Source: Metridium senile (Eukaryota; Cnidaria; Anthozoa; Actiniaria; Metridiidae). Taken from it: 64,000 nucleotides of DNA. Shown piece after piece: positions 1 to 10,362 of this stretch. Position 1 is the first letter of the stretch, and each line of letters begins with the position of its first letter. The notes beneath the pieces were generated by a model. That model did not search any database. It was not told where the DNA came from and was given only the letters and a program-made list of their open reading frames with translations. Where the stretch lies: assembly GCA_949775045.1 (NCBI GenBank), contig OX459100.1, positions 16,361,396 through 16,425,395 of the forward strand, in the 5' to 3' direction. A program made the translations under genes and the position numbers.

Positions 1-946
1 ATCCTTTCCAAGAAGCAAGTAAATAGCTGCTTATCATAATATTAATACGCTAAGCAAAAAATGTCTGCATCTTATTCCAATAAACCCGCCCACTGTGCCA
101 CCAAACAAATTCCATAAATGCTAAGAACAGGTAATTGTGGGTGCAATAGGGGGTATTGGAATGAGAAATTAAATGCTTGCACAACTAGAAATCAAAGTTC
201 TCTCGCAGCGATCTCACCTCGGCCGCCATCTTGGATTATCATTGACACTGAGCACCCAATCATTACAAAGAGCAGCCCAAGCGTTAGGAAAGTAGTGCAT
301 TTTTCATGGGTACCCCACCTAATTTTCCACTAATGCTTTTCTTATCTCAAGATGGTTTTCCTATGATGACTTCACAAACTCGGACAGGGTCTTCAGATAC
401 TCAAATTTGTAAGCTCATAAAAAGTCAACGGAAAATGAAAACTCCTTTTTTTCAACGCAAAGAAGCTTTAATGATATACAGATTTGATCTAGACCCTAAC
501 ATTTTAGGTGATATAGGCACACTGAAACACTGTCAACTCTAGTGTCATTGGAACATTGTCAACTCTACCATAGTGACATTACAAACACAATGAACCACTA
601 CTCATAATTCAGAGTATACAATTAGTAGGCCAGGCACTTTAATTGAGCTTGGCTAAAAGACATGAGACTTTAATAAAGTTTATTATTATTATTATTATTA
701 TTATCATGTCTCAGGATTATTCAAACTTCAGTGAAATTTGTCATATTAGGAAATAAAGACAATGATCCATACTTGTACTAGTGTTATGACAATCAAAATG
801 AACCACTCATCATTCACATATACTTAGTAAATGTGTCTAGCAAATGATTCATAAAATGTTACATTATCGTAAAACTGCTAGTATTCAAGAATGTCATTTT
901 ATCAGAAATCAAAGGAATGATCCAATAATTCATATTTTTTTACCTG
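1..946. other. Unassigned flank, no gene recognised
   Basis: AT-rich sequence with only short unconvincing open frames. It contains a pure ATT trinucleotide run near 680-703. Around 540-600 and 745-830 there are diverged copies of a phrase about an AATGAACCACT motif. No coding exon, RNA gene or complete element could be supported. Confidence 0.5.
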
Positions 947-1201
947 AAGGCCCATTTGGTTGTACAACAAGAGCGGCAATTTCAATGGTGATTTTATCAC
1001 AGCTTTGTCACCGCAAATTTAAATATGCAGGGCATTTAGTACAACTTGTAATGATTTTCTATCTCCTAAATTTCAAGTGTATTCAAAGTTTCAGCGACAA
1101 AGCTGTTATAAATTCACCATTGAAAACTGCTTTTGACTTGTCACAAAATTGTTAGTGTAAAGTTATCATAGTTATTATTAACTATGGTGTAAACGGGCCT
1201 T
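947..1201. mobile_element. Short inverted-repeat element (MITE)
   Basis: The left end AAGGCCCATTT and the right end AAACGGGCCTT are near-perfect inverted repeats. Inside them, the phrases near 985-1010 and 1105-1130 (TTTCAATGGTGA and its inverse) also pair. The open frame at 844-1155 lies across this element and is not taken as a gene. The family was not identified; the termini resemble hAT-type MITEs, which is an inference. Confidence 0.5.
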
Positions 1202-1420
1202 TATATTCATCAGAAAAAAGCTGTCAAGTGAAAACATGTCAGGGTCATTCCACAGTATTTGGTTACCTCTCATGTGGTTTTGAAATTTCCCCAAAACTGT
1301 GTGTATTTGGTCTTAGAATAGTGTCAGGTAGTTGAAGTAAACGTTTTTGAAAAAAAAAATCATTTATGTGTCAGCATCTGAGAATAAATTGCAACTGATT
1401 ATCGAAAATCATGAAAAAGC

Positions 1421-1787
1421 CGTTGCGGAGACTACAAATACTTTATCAGATTAAAATGAAACAAACAGCCAGACAATTCTGAAAGTTTCCTGGACTTGTC
1501 CTACTAGTTGGCCTCTTTCAAAAAATACATGATCTAAGTTGGGTGTGCCAACACTATAAAAAATATTTATGTTCCACTGGCGAGATGTAGTCTCCGCAAC
1601 GTTTTTAGACCTTAAAGTTTCTCCTGTATATTCCCTGATGAGAATTTTTGTATAAGTTTTTGAGAAGTTCTAATTCTTAACCAGGGAAAACATATTCAGT
1701 ACAAAGAATTCAGTTTTTTCTATTAGTTTCCTAATTATATCACTTTTAATTTTGTTGTGGAGACTACAATTTTGTTGCGGAGACTAC
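1421..1787. repeat. Left subterminal motif array of the transposon
   Basis: Copies of the 15-bp motif occur at 1421-1435 (minus), 1587-1601 (plus), 1754-1767 (minus, one change) and 1774-1787 (minus). In known DNA transposons, subterminal repeats of this kind are transposase binding sites. That role is inferred here from position and mirror orientation. Confidence 0.75.
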
Positions 1788-2235
1788 ATTTTTGAAAGAA
1801 ATCTTCTAAAAAGTGCTTTAAAGTTCCCCATCTTTATTTAAAATTAAAATACTTATTTTGATTTATTATAGAATAAGATTATTATTACTTTATTTACTTT
1901 AATTTATATTATTTATATTTTTTTATTTATTTTTATTGTTATTTAAAAAAAAAAAAAAATGTGATTTTTTTTTTGTAAATTCTTTTTATAATCTTTTTTT
2001 TTTTTCAATCTTGTAAAGTGCTTCTGAACCTCATAATTATTGCTAATATATAGAAATAAAGTTATATTAATATTATATAAAAATAAAGTTATTATATCAT
2101 TATATTACTTATTGTTATTATAAATATACCATTAGTAAACTTGGGCTTCCTGTGGTAAGGTTCTGGGCATGTGCAGTTTATACAGATCTCAACGCATGGG
2201 ATTGTGGGTAATTATTTCTAAATTGCACATCTACA

Positions 2236-5130
2236 ATGTCTTCAAGTAGTACTCAAAGGAGCAAACGTTTTAGAGAAAAACTTAAAGAAGATGAAGAGAA
2301 GTTGGAAGTCTACAAGAGAAAGGATAGGGAAAGGAAAAAGAGAGAATATTTGAAGAAGAAGCATACTTTAGCAGAAAGTGAAAAGCTCAGAATAAGGAAA
2401 AAGAAAACCCTCAGACAGAGGCAATGGAGAGCATCAAAGAAGAATAAAGATAAGGCTCATCACAATCAAGTAAAGAAAGATGCTACCACTGCAGGTTCAT
2501 TCAAAAGTCCCCAGAGTCTAGGAAAGGCTGTGAGAAAAGTAAATAAAAGTTTGCCAAAAAGTCCATCAAAAGCCCACCATGTGATTGCCAATGTAGTTCA
2601 GCAAATGTCTCCAAGAAAGCGGAAGTCAGTTCTTGAGATTTGTGACCAACTTGTAAAGAAAAGAAAATCAGAAGTTGAGAAAAGAAAGAAGCGATCTGAT
2701 GCAATATCTGATAAAGATACAAGATCAATTGAGGAGTTTTACATGAGGGATGACATAAGTAGAATGTGTCCTGGACGTAAAGACTTTGTTACAGTCAGAT
2801 CAAAAGAAGGGAAAGAGCACAAGCAAAAGAGGCTGCTTATCTACAACATCTCTGAAGTATACGAAATCTTCAAAGCAGAAATACCAAGTATCCAAGTCAG
2901 CTTATCAAAATTTGCATCCCTTAGACCACCAAATGTCCTTCCTATTACTCCTCGTGACCAAGAAGTGTGTGTATGTAAATACCACGAAAATATCAAGTTG
3001 CTGCTTGATGGCCTGAAAGCTGTAATTCCCGAAGTCCCAAAAACGCCAGAGGACATGCTACTTACTACTGTATGTAATATGGAGGATGTAGAATGTATAG
3101 ATAGAGAGTGTTCAAAATGCCAAGTCCATCAACCGATTGAAAAGCTTTTTCAGTGCGATGACAACACTCCGATGTTTTACTTCCAGTGGAACATAGGTGA
3201 TGATGGTAAAGCAAGGAAGGAGAGAGTAGAGTGCACTGCTGCTGATGCCAAAGATGATCTCAAAGCTCAGCTACAACCTTTTGCCAGGCATGTGTACAAT
3301 GTAAAGCGACAATTCAATGAGTTGAAATACCTGAAAGAGAACCTGCCTGAGGGGGAAATTATAATCCAAGAAGATTTTTCTGAAAACTTCCAAATAAAGT
3401 ACCAACAGGAAATCATGGCAGCACACTGGTCAAATGATTCAGTAACCATATTCCCAGCTGTTGTCTACTATAAAGACAAAAGAGGGGACTTACAGCATAA
3501 TTCATATGCTGTTGTGAGTGATGAAATGGCCCATGACAAAGGCAGTGTGTATGCATTCAACAAAGCCATTCTTAAAGATATTAAAAAGGTGACAAAAGTA
3601 AGGAAAGTCAACTACTGGAGTGATGGTCCCTCCTCTCAATTTAAGAACCGCTACAACCTTTCTTGTATCCTATACCATCAAGAAGATTTTGGCTGTGAGG
3701 CAACATGGAGCTTCTTTGAGACAGCTCATGGCAAAGGTCCTTGCGATGGTGTTGGTGCTGAAGTGAAAAGAGCTGTGTGGCGCTCAATCCTTAGAGGTAC
3801 AGAAGTCGTCAACACTCCACATGACTTCTTTCAGGCTGCACAGAATGTTAGCAAGAATATAAATATATTATATGTGTCACAAGAAGATGTGAAAGGTGAA
3901 TCTGATAACCTGAAAGAACGATGGGATGAGTGCAAGCCCATTCCTAAAACCCATACTATCCACTATGCTGCAAAACTATCAGATTCAAGTTTTATCACAG
4001 CAAAGAATTCTCAGTTTCTCATCAAAGATGGCGAGCAGAACGACACTCTTGTTGCCAAAGCTACCACACATCCAAAGTCAGTGCCACAACAATCATCCAA
4101 ACAAGGTAGAAAGAAATCCAACAGTGTCAATATTGAAATGGGTCTACCACCTCACCTCACCCTAAAGTTTGAGAATATCTCTCAATACTTTACATTACCT
4201 ATGCACACAATGTACATGGTAAATGGCATACTTGATGGGAAAGTTAAATGGAAAGGGAAGGGAATTATCTCACCAAGCGACTTGGATTCTCTTAATGGTG
4301 GTTATGCTAAGGCAGAATTTAACTACCTCACAAATTTTGTGGTTGATAGTTATCTTGAGCTTTTGAAAGCCAATAGAAACATGACTGATGTGACTGTATT
4401 TCCATGGGAAATATTTAAGACATTTATCACAAAGAAGCTCCTTTCTGAAAAGGCCTTGCTTCAACAGGATATAATCCTTGTACCATGCAACACTGCTGAA
4501 ACCGAACATTGGTTTCTTCTTGCAGTATTTCCACAAGAAAAGTTGATGGCTGTGCTTGACAGCTTAGCTTGTGCTTTTGTGAAGTCCACTGCACAAGCAG
4601 CTATACAAAGAATGTGGAGGCTACTACAAATGATGGACAGCAGCCTTGATGTTAGTCAGTGGTCATTTGTTGCAAATAAAGCTTGTAACATTCCCCAGCA
4701 AAGTAATTCATTTGACTGTGGGGTATTTGTCAGCTTATATGCAAGGTGTCTTGTAGAGAATGATATCATGTTAGGTCAACCTGACATTCAAAAATTCAGA
4801 AAACACATGGTTGCTGAACTCCACAAGCAAACTCTGCTCACAACTACACCAAACATCGAAGTTGGCATGTATTATGCTGTGGACTATGTAAATGTGTTTT
4901 ACATTGGTAGAGCCCTTGAAACCAGCGGCCAATTCACAAGTTTCAAATTTCTTCATAGCTCTGGTGCCAAGAAATTCAATTGGCCAAAAAGTGATGACTT
5001 AGAAGAGAAACACATCACCTGCATCTTCTATGGTCCAATAAAGTTAACAGGAAATGGCCCTTTTACAGTTGATGACCTAGAGGAAATTGAAGCCATTTTC
5101 AAGACCTACATTGTCAAAAAGGGTCGCTAA
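2236..5130 (+). CDS. Transposase-like protein with C-terminal Ulp1-type cysteine protease
   Basis: An uninterrupted 964-residue ORF inside a TIR-bounded element. Residues 1-160 are strongly basic and coiled-coil-like. A Cys-rich patch near residues 280-310 (CNMEDVECIDRECSKC) could bind zinc. The middle holds three acidic motifs with the spacing of an RNase-H-fold transposase: D380 in QEDFSEN, D463 in YWSDGPSSQF, and D504 or E509 in HGKGPCDGVGAEVKR. The C-terminal third reads as a SENP/Ulp1-family C48 protease: H758 in TEHWFLL, D775 in VLDSL, Q821 or Q822 and C828 in QQSNSFDCGVF, in the correct order. Ulp1-like domains are known passengers of several eukaryotic transposons. The DDE assignment is an inference; the protease triad is seen directly. 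Proteins of this architecture occur as uncharacterised multicopy families in cnidarians and other invertebrates. Confidence 0.8.
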   Translation: MSSSSTQRSKRFREKLKEDEEKLEVYKRKDRERKKREYLKKKHTLAESEKLRIRKKKTLRQRQWRASKKNKDKAHHNQVKKDATTAGSFKSPQSLGKAVRKVNKSLPKSPSKAHHVIANVVQQMSPRKRKSVLEICDQLVKKRKSEVEKRKKRSDAISDKDTRSIEEFYMRDDISRMCPGRKDFVTVRSKEGKEHKQKRLLIYNISEVYEIFKAEIPSIQVSLSKFASLRPPNVLPITPRDQEVCVCKYHENIKLLLDGLKAVIPEVPKTPEDMLLTTVCNMEDVECIDRECSKCQVHQPIEKLFQCDDNTPMFYFQWNIGDDGKARKERVECTAADAKDDLKAQLQPFARHVYNVKRQFNELKYLKENLPEGEIIIQEDFSENFQIKYQQEIMAAHWSNDSVTIFPAVVYYKDKRGDLQHNSYAVVSDEMAHDKGSVYAFNKAILKDIKKVTKVRKVNYWSDGPSSQFKNRYNLSCILYHQEDFGCEATWSFFETAHGKGPCDGVGAEVKRAVWRSILRGTEVVNTPHDFFQAAQNVSKNINILYVSQEDVKGESDNLKERWDECKPIPKTHTIHYAAKLSDSSFITAKNSQFLIKDGEQNDTLVAKATTHPKSVPQQSSKQGRKKSNSVNIEMGLPPHLTLKFENISQYFTLPMHTMYMVNGILDGKVKWKGKGIISPSDLDSLNGGYAKAEFNYLTNFVVDSYLELLKANRNMTDVTVFPWEIFKTFITKKLLSEKALLQQDIILVPCNTAETEHWFLLAVFPQEKLMAVLDSLACAFVKSTAQAAIQRMWRLLQMMDSSLDVSQWSFVANKACNIPQQSNSFDCGVFVSLYARCLVENDIMLGQPDIQKFRKHMVAELHKQTLLTTTPNIEVGMYYAVDYVNVFYIGRALETSGQFTSFKFLHSSGAKKFNWPKSDDLEEKHITCIFYGPIKLTGNGPFTVDDLEEIEAIFKTYIVKKGR

Positions 5131-5620
5131 CTTTATTACACTGAGCAGATGTTTGATAATCACTGTGACATAATCTCTTTTCTACAACTTCACATTCCCA
5201 AATGCTTTGTACATTTGTTCAGCTTTTTAATCCCTAAACAGAAGTTACAATTGTTAGCATCAAAGCATTCTGGTATTTATACTTTACTGATGGCATCATT
5301 TATGAACGAAATACATGTTTGAATGGTTGAGCTTTATTTGGGCTCATTTTTTCTATTTCATTGTGCAAATTGTTGCAAAATAATTCAATTTGATGTCAAA
5401 ATGCAGGTGTGCATATCGTATTGAATCAAACCAGTACAAAACCCTGGTTTGACATTGTGACAATATTGTTCATATTCGGAATATGAGGTCTTTGGATTAG
5501 CATGTAATTATGGTCTTCTCATTGGTGTTTTATAGATTAAATTCATCAAATTTTGATGTTTCAATCATTATTAAGGATTAATTTGTCATTTTCTCCCTTG
5601 TTTTCAAGAAAGTACTTTTT

Positions 5621-6017
5621 GTAGTCTCCGCAACGTAGTCTCCGCAACGGTACCACCTTCTTATTTTCTATAATTTTCAGGCAATGTAATGGACTTAGGC
5701 CAAATATTTTGGCATATATTTAAACTAGATAGACTAGCATTCAATGTAAGCAAAAAAAGAATTTTGAAAAGATCATAGAGTCAGAGAGTTTTGAACCTGA
5801 ACTTTGTTGATCAAAACAGAGGGTTTTTTTTGTAGTTTCCGCAACAGCTCATGTTTAACTCAATGTAGCTCCTCCCGCTTTTGATTTATAAATGTTGTGT
5901 AGATTTTTTGAAAGCCCTGGAGGAGACCTATTGTGTAATACCACAATAAGTTTGTATTATTTGTTGAATGGAAATATATCAATCACTTAATTGCTCTGAA
6001 GTGTAGTCTCCGCAACG
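5621..6017. repeat. Right subterminal motif array of the transposon
   Basis: Plus-strand copies of GTAGTCTCCGCAACG occur at 5621-5635 and 5635-5649, sharing one base, with a variant at 5832-5846 and another copy at 6003-6017. The last is only 4 bp inside the terminal inverted repeat. All four have one orientation, while three of the four left-end copies are inverted, so the two ends mirror each other. Confidence 0.75.
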
Positions 6018-6329
6018 GAGGAATACTGTGGAATGACCCGTCACTGTATCATAATACTGTCATGTTTACCAGTGAGTCGTCATTGTGGAAATAACTAATG
6101 TACTAACATCCTACATGAACCATGTATACATCCAAAGAATGCATAATTCACTCTTACAGTGTATGCCAGATTTCATGAAGGCCATAGTACCATCATGAGA
6201 TGTAAGCTGTTCAACCATCATTAATGGCCGCAGTACCATACCATTGGAAATTGTCACAGTCATTTTATATGCATTATTATATGTTCAGTATCTGGCAAAT
6301 GTTCCATGTTCCATAATGTGTTTGTATCA

Positions 6330-6857
6330 TAGTGTATACCAGTAATAGAATATGATATATAAATCCAGCTCCAGATTGTCCCAATAGACTTTTTTACAGT
6401 ATGTCACTTAACTCAGTATATTCAGTATTTACCAAATGATCCATAGGAAACTGTATGTCCATATCATAATGTAAAATAGAATATGATATTCATAAATCAA
6501 TTCCAAACTTGTGTCTCAATTAATAGCCTTCTTATGTCACTAAATGTTGTACATGTATATTCAGTATTGAACAATTGGTCCACGAAACGATGTGTTGGTA
6601 TCATATTGTAATAGAATATGATATTCGTAAATCAATTCCAAATTTGTGTCTCAATTAATAGCCTTCTCATGCCACTAAACAATGTATATTCAGTATTGAA
6701 CAATTGGTCCACGAAACGATGTGTTGGTATCATAATGTAAAATAGAATATGATATTCGTAAATCAAATCCCAAACTTGTGTCTCAATTAATAGCCTTCTC
6801 ATGTCACTAACAAAGTGTATTCAGTATTTAATAATTGGTCCACATAACGTGTTGGTA
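6330..6857. repeat. Minisatellite, unit about 130 bp, in TMEM170 3' region
   Basis: About four units begin near 6330, 6461, 6598 and 6726. Each contains ATAGAATATGATATT, TTGTGTCTCAATTAATAGCC and TTGGTCCAC phrases, with small length differences. The next unit-like start, near 6854, runs into the last coding exon of the adjacent minus-strand gene, so coding sequence and array share sequence. The array would lie in the 3' UTR or just downstream of the gene. Confidence 0.75.
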
Positions 6858-8579
6858 TCATAATGTTGCTAGTATTCTAGAATATGATATTAGAAAACCA
6901 ATAAATGATTGTCCAGCTCCCCAAAGAAATGCTGAATAAACTGGCATGACAAACCTTGCTGTCCTATAAATGGCTGCTATTGTTGCACCTGGAAAAAAGA
7001 CACAAAAAAAATTAGAAAACAGAATATCCTGTAGAATAGAGTACAAACATTAAAAGCATGAAACATAAATAGTACTAAATAGTGATATTTTATGCTAATT
7101 CTATTGTTTTCTATTGTTTAATTAGCACTATTTAGTACTAATTAGTACTACTTGTTTCATGGGTATAATATTAGTGCTCTACCCTTCTAATATATATTGA
7201 TGAAAATAAAATAAATAAAAATAAAATAACAAATGCCAGAACACTTTGTTTTCAGCTCAACATCAAACTTACAAAACGTAATTAATGAGAAGGGAATGGG
7301 AAGTAGGGACGCAAAACTAAAACTAAAAGTATATGCCAGTACGTGTTGTTGTCCTTGCATTCTCAACCAAAAGCAATTTGACCAAATGGAATGTTTGGCT
7401 GGTTTGAGCAGATCGATCGATGCTTGTTTGGAAGGGAACTGGAGACCAGAACATTGAAGTGTCTGCGTAGGAGGCTAGGCTAAGCATACACTTGTATGAT
7501 AATTGTTTTTTTTTCTCAAGGTGATAAAAATCTGTCCATTGAGTACGAAAATTTGCATGACTAAGAATATGTCCTGTGCAGACATGTTTTGTCTATTGTC
7601 ACACAATCCTTCTCCTTGCTGGGTTAGATTGAAAGAAAGCAGCATGAGTGACCTTAGTTTCTTTGTTCAGGAAACATTAAACATTCAACAGACGCCAAAA
7701 ATGAAAGCCAGATAAAATGCTTGCACAATAACTATTTTTGTCTTTTTCTTGTTTGTTTGTTTATACATGAGCATGCATTTTATGTTAATATGTTTAGCAT
7801 TTTACATACATGTAATATTTCAGTTGAACTGGTTGACTAGCTTTTACATAAACTTATTGTTGCATGAGAATATATTTGGATGTGTTTTGCCTTGAATATT
7901 GGGTATATACTAAAGGGCTAAAGCTCGAAACATCAGTAAAGTTAAGTTAACATTTTTACGTTGTTACAAATTTATATTAATAATTCTAATACCTATTGTG
8001 TATACTAAAAGGAACTATTATTCATAATAGAAGCAAATTTAGAAGGAAACTTTTAGTGTATTAAGAACAGAGACATTTTAATAAGTTGTACGAGAGTCGA
8101 TAGAGATAATATGGATAAGCTGATTATATCTTTTTCATGCAAACTTGAGTTGATGAGAGATAAATAACTATATAGAATGATTCAACACTTACTAGTGACA
8201 ACTCCACCAGTTATCGGATATAAGAAGCCAAACAAGACAATAATTAGAGGAAAAAACCTTCCTCTTGAATGCCTACGTAGAGCTCCACAAGCTACGCAAG
8301 CAGCTATACAATGGATGAACACCGATGCAGCAAGGCACCATAAAAAGATTTGGTACCACATCCCTGTAGACGAAGACAGACTAAATATTAGACCGAGGGA
8401 AATTAATAAGAAGATTACAACGATCCAGCAGTGAAGGTCAAACTCCACATTCCTTAAAACACACCACAATCACTTGTAGAAGTTTTGAGTTCTATCAAAT
8501 GTTATAAGTTGTCTTATTTAAGCTAGTGAATCCCAGAAGACTTACGGGCAAATGAGTCGAGCTCTTCTTTTGCGTCCAT
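6858..8579 (-). CDS. TMEM170A: Transmembrane protein 170 (TMEM170A/B type)
   Basis: Three exons: 8579-8546, 8363-8193 and 6988-6858. Phases join cleanly to give 111 residues. The donors read GTAAGT and the acceptors CTACAG and TTCCAG. The N-terminus is short and acidic (MDAKEELDSFAR). It is followed by MWYQIFLW, a basic loop with RRHSRGRF, a PITGGVVTSATIAAIYR segment and the terminal GAGQSFIGF...SRILATL. This is the order and ending of vertebrate TMEM170A (144 aa) and TMEM170B (132 aa), with three hydrophobic segments. The vertebrate A protein acts at the endoplasmic reticulum and nuclear envelope and affects membrane-sheet shape and nuclear pore assembly; a similar role here is an inference. 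A versus B cannot be decided. Intron 2 holds a Penelope-type remnant. Confidence 0.88.
7911..7960 (+). mobile_element. Penelope-type terminal remnant with hammerhead-like core
   Basis: Carries GGGCTAAAGCTCGAAAC followed by ATCAGTAAAGTTAAG, which matches the sequence at 23841-23880. This phrase resembles the hammerhead-ribozyme segment known in Penelope-like element terminal repeats. Here the stem II pairing GGGC/GCTC and the GAAA box are kept, but the CUGANGA side has decayed. It lies in a TMEM170 intron. Confidence 0.45.
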
Positions 8580-9495
8580 TTTGAAACCAGCATTGCTCTA
8601 CCAATAAAGCCTTGATCATAAACACAATTCAACAAAACCTTTCCAGTGAGACGTATCTTGAAGGACATGAAATCATTTCTTTGAAATACAGATGCTAGAA
8701 TAGGTAAAATTGAAGGTAAAACTGGGAGATCAAGCCATTGAAAATCACTTGTGCCGAACTCCTTTCTCAACCGAGCTGATACGTTGGAGACTGGGTAGTA
8801 AGAGACATTTTGATACTTTAGGGGTAGGGGGTAGGTAGTGTAACATAAAAAAAATATTGTGAACAGAAAGGAGAATAAGGGTTTTAATTATAAAGAAAAT
8901 ATTTCTGAAAATTCTGAAAAACCATCATTGATAAACATTTTAGCAGAAATTAAAATATGCAGTTCTGGTTGTATTAATTTTATATAAATAGAGTTAAAAA
9001 TTGCGATTTGTCCCCCTCCATGACGGGTTTCTCTTCGATAACCTCCAGAATCCCTTGACACGCTGTGGAGACGCCACAACTGCGTGAAAAGATGCATAGT
9101 TCTTTGTGCGCTCAACTGTTTTTGACCTTTTAGCGTACCAAATGTAAGATTTTATCACAAATTCTACACAGCCTGACTATAAACAAGGTAGGTAGCTATA
9201 AAATAACCATTCACTCTTATAAAATAACTATTCAAGCTAGTATAAAATAGCTGAGTCAGAGTGAGATCTCGCAATTTCGATGGGTAAAATCATATAATAA
9301 TAAGTTAATAGATTCTATAAACTATGGTAAAATGGTCAATCGACAAACTTAATTATAACTTTGCATATAAATAATGATTTGAGAGAGGAGGTTTTAATTG
9401 TTTAATGGGTTTATTAAATAATCCATTGAAAGGCTTTGTTTATAAACACGGCATTTTATTTTGAATATGAACAAAACCCCTTGCATGCAGCTAGG
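8580..9495. other. Upstream region of TMEM170, no gene resolved
   Basis: This should contain the TMEM170 promoter and 5' UTR on the minus strand. A minus-strand open frame (8770-8495) overlaps exon 1 of TMEM170 in a different frame. It has no recognised similarity and is not called. A moderately GC-rich patch at 9000-9140 could be a promoter or a first exon, but no motif decides it. Confidence 0.4.
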
Positions 9496-9568
9496 GTCCT
9501 TGTGGCGTAGTGGTTAACACATCGGACTAGAAAGCCGAAACCGTGGGGTTCAATTCCCGAGGAAGGGC
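9496..9568 (+). tRNA. tRNA-like sequence, possibly a pseudogene (loop suggests AGA)
   Basis: A 73-nt cloverleaf-like sequence. Both internal Pol III promoter elements match consensus: A box TGGCGTAGTGG and B box GGTTCAATTCC. The acceptor pairs GTCCTT with AAGGGC, including one G-T pair. The anticodon stem TCGGA/GCCGA has one mismatch around loop CTAGAAA, which would place AGA (Ser) at the anticodon. A functional tRNA-Ser should have a long variable arm, which is absent, and the T stem has a G-G mismatch. A tRNA pseudogene or the head of a SINE is therefore at least as likely as a working gene. Confidence 0.5.
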
Positions 9569-9878
9569 ATATTATATTTTTCTCATGTATCTGTATTTAA
9601 ATTCCTTAGATGTAACATAGTTAATAGACTATTAACTATGGATGTAATAAAGCTTAATTTAACTCACAGTACACACAACAATGTTTTACAGACTATAGAA
9701 ATATTTTCTGAGTCTTCTTTTGTTTCCTTATATCTTTGTTTATATCTGCATGCCTGGCTACAAGCTTATACCAGTTTCAGGAATGTCTGCAATATCTTCA
9801 GTCTTATACACTTACCTATTAATTAGATATTTCAAGAGTCTCAAGATTTTACTATAATACGGTTGATTTAACAAAATT

Positions 9879-10000
9879 AATTGCACATGGTATTGAGTTG
9901 TCTGTCCTCTTCTTGACACACTCTTGACGTCATAAAATATTCAAAACTCAAGAGTGTGCCAATATTAAAGAGGATAGGGATGAAAAATCCATGTGCAATT
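9879..10000. repeat. Inverted-repeat hairpin element
   Basis: AATTGCACATGG at 9879 pairs with CCATGTGCAATT at 9989-10000, and CACACTCTTGA pairs with TCAAGAGTGTG further in. About 120 bp in total, probably a small non-autonomous element. It lies 360 bp upstream of the cation transporter start. Confidence 0.55.
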
Positions 10001-10362
10001 TATTTTCTTGACAAAACAACCAAAATTGATGTAAAACTAGACGCCCTTCTAAGTTATTATATCAATATTTAACTCAATGATAAGTGAAAGAAATCGTATT
10101 TTTATTCTACTAAGCTCACGATTGACTTATGTATGACAGATCATGGAGCGGCTGTGTCAATCTGTTTCTCTTAAAGCTATAGGTCAAATCACAAATTTTA
10201 CGAAAAATGATCATTGTTTCAATAAGTGCTTTCTTATAAAGTTTGACAAAAATGACTTTGAAAGATTCTTTGCCTGAATTTACCACCATTATTTTACCAT
10301 ATATTTTTTATCTTTCAGTATTGTAGAAACAGACAGCTCACGTTACAATAATCAAGCCCAAT
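10001..10362. other. 5' region of the cation transporter gene
   Basis: No coding signal was seen. A pyrimidine-rich ATCTTTCAG acceptor-like sequence ends at about 10318, about 45 bp before the ATG. This suggests an upstream non-coding exon that was not located. Confidence 0.35.

Larger units (their letters stand above)
1242..6039 (+). mobile_element. DNA transposon with Ulp1-bearing transposase-like ORF
   Basis: A 4,798-bp element bounded by perfect 18-bp terminal inverted repeats: GGGTCATTCCACAGTATT at 1242-1259 and its reverse complement at 6022-6039. The tetranucleotide GTCA flanks both ends (1238-1241 and 6040-6043), consistent with a 4-bp target duplication. Eight copies of a 15-bp motif, GTAGTCTCCGCAACG or close variants, lie in the two ends. 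A single long ORF fills the centre. Intact termini, an unbroken 964-codon ORF and matched flanks suggest a fairly recent insertion. The superfamily was not assigned. Confidence 0.85.

Noticed and set aside
8495..8770. 91-codon minus-strand open frame over TMEM170 exon 1
   Set aside because: It is in a different frame from the TMEM170 start, has no recognised motif and would conflict with the well-supported exon.
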